Below are positions 62,346 to 64,000 of a DNA stretch of 64,000 nucleotides, one piece after another. Where the stretch lies: the NCBI RefSeq assembly GCF_039542385.1, contig NZ_BAABIA010000006.1, positions 62,001 to 126,000 of the forward strand. Reading direction: 5' to 3'. This DNA comes from Prosthecobacter algae. GTDB lineage: Bacteria > Verrucomicrobiota > Verrucomicrobiia > Verrucomicrobiales > Verrucomicrobiaceae. The stretch's first letter is position 1. Each line of letters opens with the position of its first letter. The position numbers and the translations under genes were made by a program. The notes beneath the pieces are model-generated. The model had not been told where the DNA came from. It did no database searches and was given only the letters and a program-made list of their open reading frames with translations.

Positions 62346-63365
62346 CTATGGTGCCGCTGGAGATGACTGCACGAGGTACTTCTTTTGAAACTCTGCCGCT
62401 GCGTCCAGGCCAGCAGCGATCCATTTCATTTCATCCTGGCGGACGGATTCGTGGTAGGCGGCCCCTTTCAGCAAGGCGGTCTTGAGGCTGGCCTCCACCT
62501 TGGTCATATCAAAACCCATGGAGGTGCGGCCGCTCTCTTTGCACTTCTCGGTGAGGCGATTTTTCTCCTTTTCATTGGGGGCCTTCAAGGCGGCGTGCAT
62601 GTAGCATATACCAGCAAGGTTTGCGGCATTGTCCCGGAGGTCGCCCGCCATCAGAAGGTCACCCAAAGCCTCCTGCAGCAGCGGGTTGTCAAAGTCTGCA
62701 AAGAAGATCATGCCTGTCACGCCACGGATGGCATCGGCCCGCTGTTTGGTGGTGAGTGTGAGCTGCTGAGTGGCGCTGGCCGGCAGGCCGCCTGCTTCCT
62801 GGCGCGCGACATACCTGGCGAAGCCCGGGGTCATCCAATTGATTTCGCGCGAATCCCCCGGCAAGGCTGCGGGCAAGGTCTGTTTTTCGAGGACCCATTC
62901 CACCAGCCACTTTTGATATTTTTCACGTCCGAAGTGGGCATAGGCATTGATGGCGAGGGCTTTTTCAATCCAGCGCAGGGCTTCCTGAAGATCGCCTGTG
63001 TAGATGTAAAAGGTGCCAAGATTTGAACAGGTTTCATACAGGCCTGGGACCAGCTTGTCTTTGCGCAGCATCGTCTGGATGGCCGCCCGATGGTCGCCAA
63101 GCTTATGCTGGGAAACCGCCAGGTCATCGAAGTGCCAGGGAAGAGATTTGTCAGAGGCGATGTCTTTCTCCCGCTGCTGGATGCGCCACTGGTGGAACTC
63201 CTTGGAATGGCGGGCAAAACTGCCGCTGATGAGCACCCCGATGCCGGGAAAGCGGGCGCGTTCGGAATTCAAGGTGTCACTGTCCCAGATGCAACCATAG
63301 GCTGCCTGTGACAGCAGCGCAGCGAAGAGGATGACCTTGATGCCCGGCAGATTCATGAATGACAT
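62346..63365 (-). CDS. Exported TPR-like protein of unknown function
   Basis: This 339-residue protein opens with MSFMNLPGIKVILFAALLSQAAYGC, a signal peptide whose end (AAYGC) could be a lipobox. It has TPR-like helices (DDLAVSQHKLGDHRAAIQTM, CSNLGTFYIYTGDLQEALRW, IEKALAINAYAHFGREKYQK). The C-terminal half is alpha-helical without a recognised domain. It lies between two sulfatase genes, 46 bases after one and 94 before the next, on the same strand. A role as an adaptor in the sulfatase locus is possible only by position. Confidence 0.75.
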   Translation of the reverse strand: MSFMNLPGIKVILFAALLSQAAYGCIWDSDTLNSERARFPGIGVLISGSFARHSKEFHQWRIQQREKDIASDKSLPWHFDDLAVSQHKLGDHRAAIQTMLRKDKLVPGLYETCSNLGTFYIYTGDLQEALRWIEKALAINAYAHFGREKYQKWLVEWVLEKQTLPAALPGDSREINWMTPGFARYVARQEAGGLPASATQQLTLTTKQRADAIRGVTGMIFFADFDNPLLQEALGDLLMAGDLRDNAANLAGICYMHAALKAPNEKEKNRLTEKCKESGRTSMGFDMTKVEASLKTALLKGAAYHESVRQDEMKWIAAGLDAAAEFQKKYLVQSSPAAP

Positions 63366-63411
63366 GATGCCATGCGTGGGGTGCCGCCGAAAAGAACTTT
63401 ATTGCTCCGAA

Positions 63412-64000
63412 TCACTCTGGCTGCTGCCAGGGCACGGTGCCGCCACGCTGGATGTGCTGGCGAAGCTCGGCGGAAAGTTCATTGAAGATCTTCGGGGCCT
63501 TCATGCGGAGATTGGTTTTCTCCTGAGGATCGTTCTTCAAATTGTAAAGTTCCAAGGGGCTGAAGGGATCGTTCTGCATCAGCTTCCAATCTCCGCGAAT
63601 GAGGGCCTCGTAGCTTTTGCCACCGTAGGCGGCACCGCCTTCGCGACGCACGAAGTAAAGGCTGCGTTCAGTGACGACATCTTTCCCCATGAGCACGGGA
63701 ACGAGGCTGACGGCATCGAGTCCTGAGCGAGGCGTGGCTCCAGCGAGTTCGAGAAAGGTGGGAAAGACATCGAAATTCAGGCCTGCATAATCGCTGCGAG
63801 ATCCGGCCTGGATGTGGCCGGGCCAGCGCACCATGAAGGGCACCCGCAGAGCGCCATCGTAGTGGCTTTGTTTGCCATCACGCCAAGGGTCGTTGTTCTG
63901 ACCGTGAGGCAGGGAACCACCGTTGTCCGCAGAGAAAACGACCACGGTGTTTTCCTCCAAACCCGTTTCCTTCAGGGTGGCGAGGACCTGACCGATGCGG
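63412..64000 (-). CDS. Sulfatase, C-terminal part (N-terminus beyond window)
   Basis: The frame enters at base 64000 and ends at 63412, giving the last 196 residues of a sulfatase. The apparent start at 63960 is an internal TTG; the frame continues to the edge with the family-like RIGQVLATLKETGLEENTVV. Visible markers are FSADNGGSLPHGQNNDPWRD for the second metal cluster, GALRVPFMVRWPGHI, and LYNLKNDPQEKTNL near the end. The formylglycine motif and signal peptide lie outside the window. It is upstream of the TPR gene on the same strand and would start the sulfatase run. Confidence 0.88.
   Translation of the reverse strand, partial: RIGQVLATLKETGLEENTVVVFSADNGGSLPHGQNNDPWRDGKQSHYDGALRVPFMVRWPGHIQAGSRSDYAGLNFDVFPTFLELAGATPRSGLDAVSLVPVLMGKDVVTERSLYFVRREGGAAYGGKSYEALIRGDWKLMQNDPFSPLELYNLKNDPQEKTNLRMKAPKIFNELSAELRQHIQRGGTVPWQQPE

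Noticed and set aside
1-64000. CRISPR arrays, tRNA or rRNA genes, prophage or transposase genes
   Set aside because: I saw no regular spaced repeats, no cloverleaf-like segments and no transposase, integrase or phage structural frames. A dedicated RNA scan would be more sensitive than reading.

Overview
The window looks like chromosomal DNA from a Verrucomicrobiota bacterium of the Prosthecobacter/Verrucomicrobium type. This placement is inferred from gene content. The clues are two giant secreted repeat proteins (one with a PEP-CTERM tail), several sulfatases, a DUF1080 protein, a large propeller/HEAT protein with a CxxCH heme site of the PVC type, Tat-exported sugar enzymes, a Gld-like ABC transporter and high GC. 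I see no rRNA, tRNA, CRISPR array, phage or insertion sequence. Strong Shine-Dalgarno sequences are uncommon at the starts I inspected, so several starts were chosen from signal peptides or family N-termini.

Layout. 1-6040 (-): a giant delta-60/Calx-beta/Ig-like exported protein that runs off the left edge. 6214-7675 (+): a membrane-anchored M48 protease and a DJ-1/PfpI protein. 7764-17897 (-): a ~3,380-residue beta-strand-repeat protein with a PEP-CTERM tail. 18364-19812 (+): a ceramidase-like hydrolase, followed by 650 bp of repeat-bearing non-coding DNA. 20464-21351 (-): a Tat-exported TIM-barrel protein. 21482-26525 (-): a four-gene Gld-like ABC transporter operon ending in a clear terminator. 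26771-28132 (+): a Tat-exported Gfo/Idh/MocA oxidoreductase. 28164-33484 (-): a DUF1080-cupredoxin-PA14 fusion, a beta-propeller protein and a sulfatase, probably one operon. 33849-34316 (-): a GreA/GreB-like factor. 34455-37458 (+): an M48-like membrane protein without its zinc site, and a PP2A-like phosphatase. 37546-40667 (+): pseB, a methyltransferase and pseC. 40678-45488 (-): a heme-binding propeller protein, hemB and a SMUG1-type glycosylase. 45646-52492 (+): a tight lipid-modification operon with two cyclopropane-synthase-type methyltransferases. 52487-55911 (-): small membrane proteins, cimA and a Bax-inhibitor-1 protein. 56072-56521 (+): a cupin. 56589-64000 (-): LysM lipoprotein, BamE-like protein, three tandem sulfatases, a TPR protein and a fourth sulfatase cut by the right edge.

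How the genes fit together. Much of the window serves breakdown of sulfated, complex glycans outside the cytoplasm: five sulfatases, DUF1080 and propeller proteins, and Tat-exported sugar oxidoreductase and isomerase. Other parts serve the cell surface: giant repeat proteins, a nonulosonate-type sugar pathway start, LysM and BamE-like envelope proteins, and the Gld-like exporter. The 45646-52492 operon probably alters membrane fatty acids. Housekeeping genes (hemB, cimA, SMUG1-type glycosylase, Gre-like factor) are scattered among them. The least explained items are the M48-like protein lacking HExxH, the DUF1080-cupredoxin-PA14 fusion, the two-methyltransferase lipid operon, and several structured non-coding stretches.
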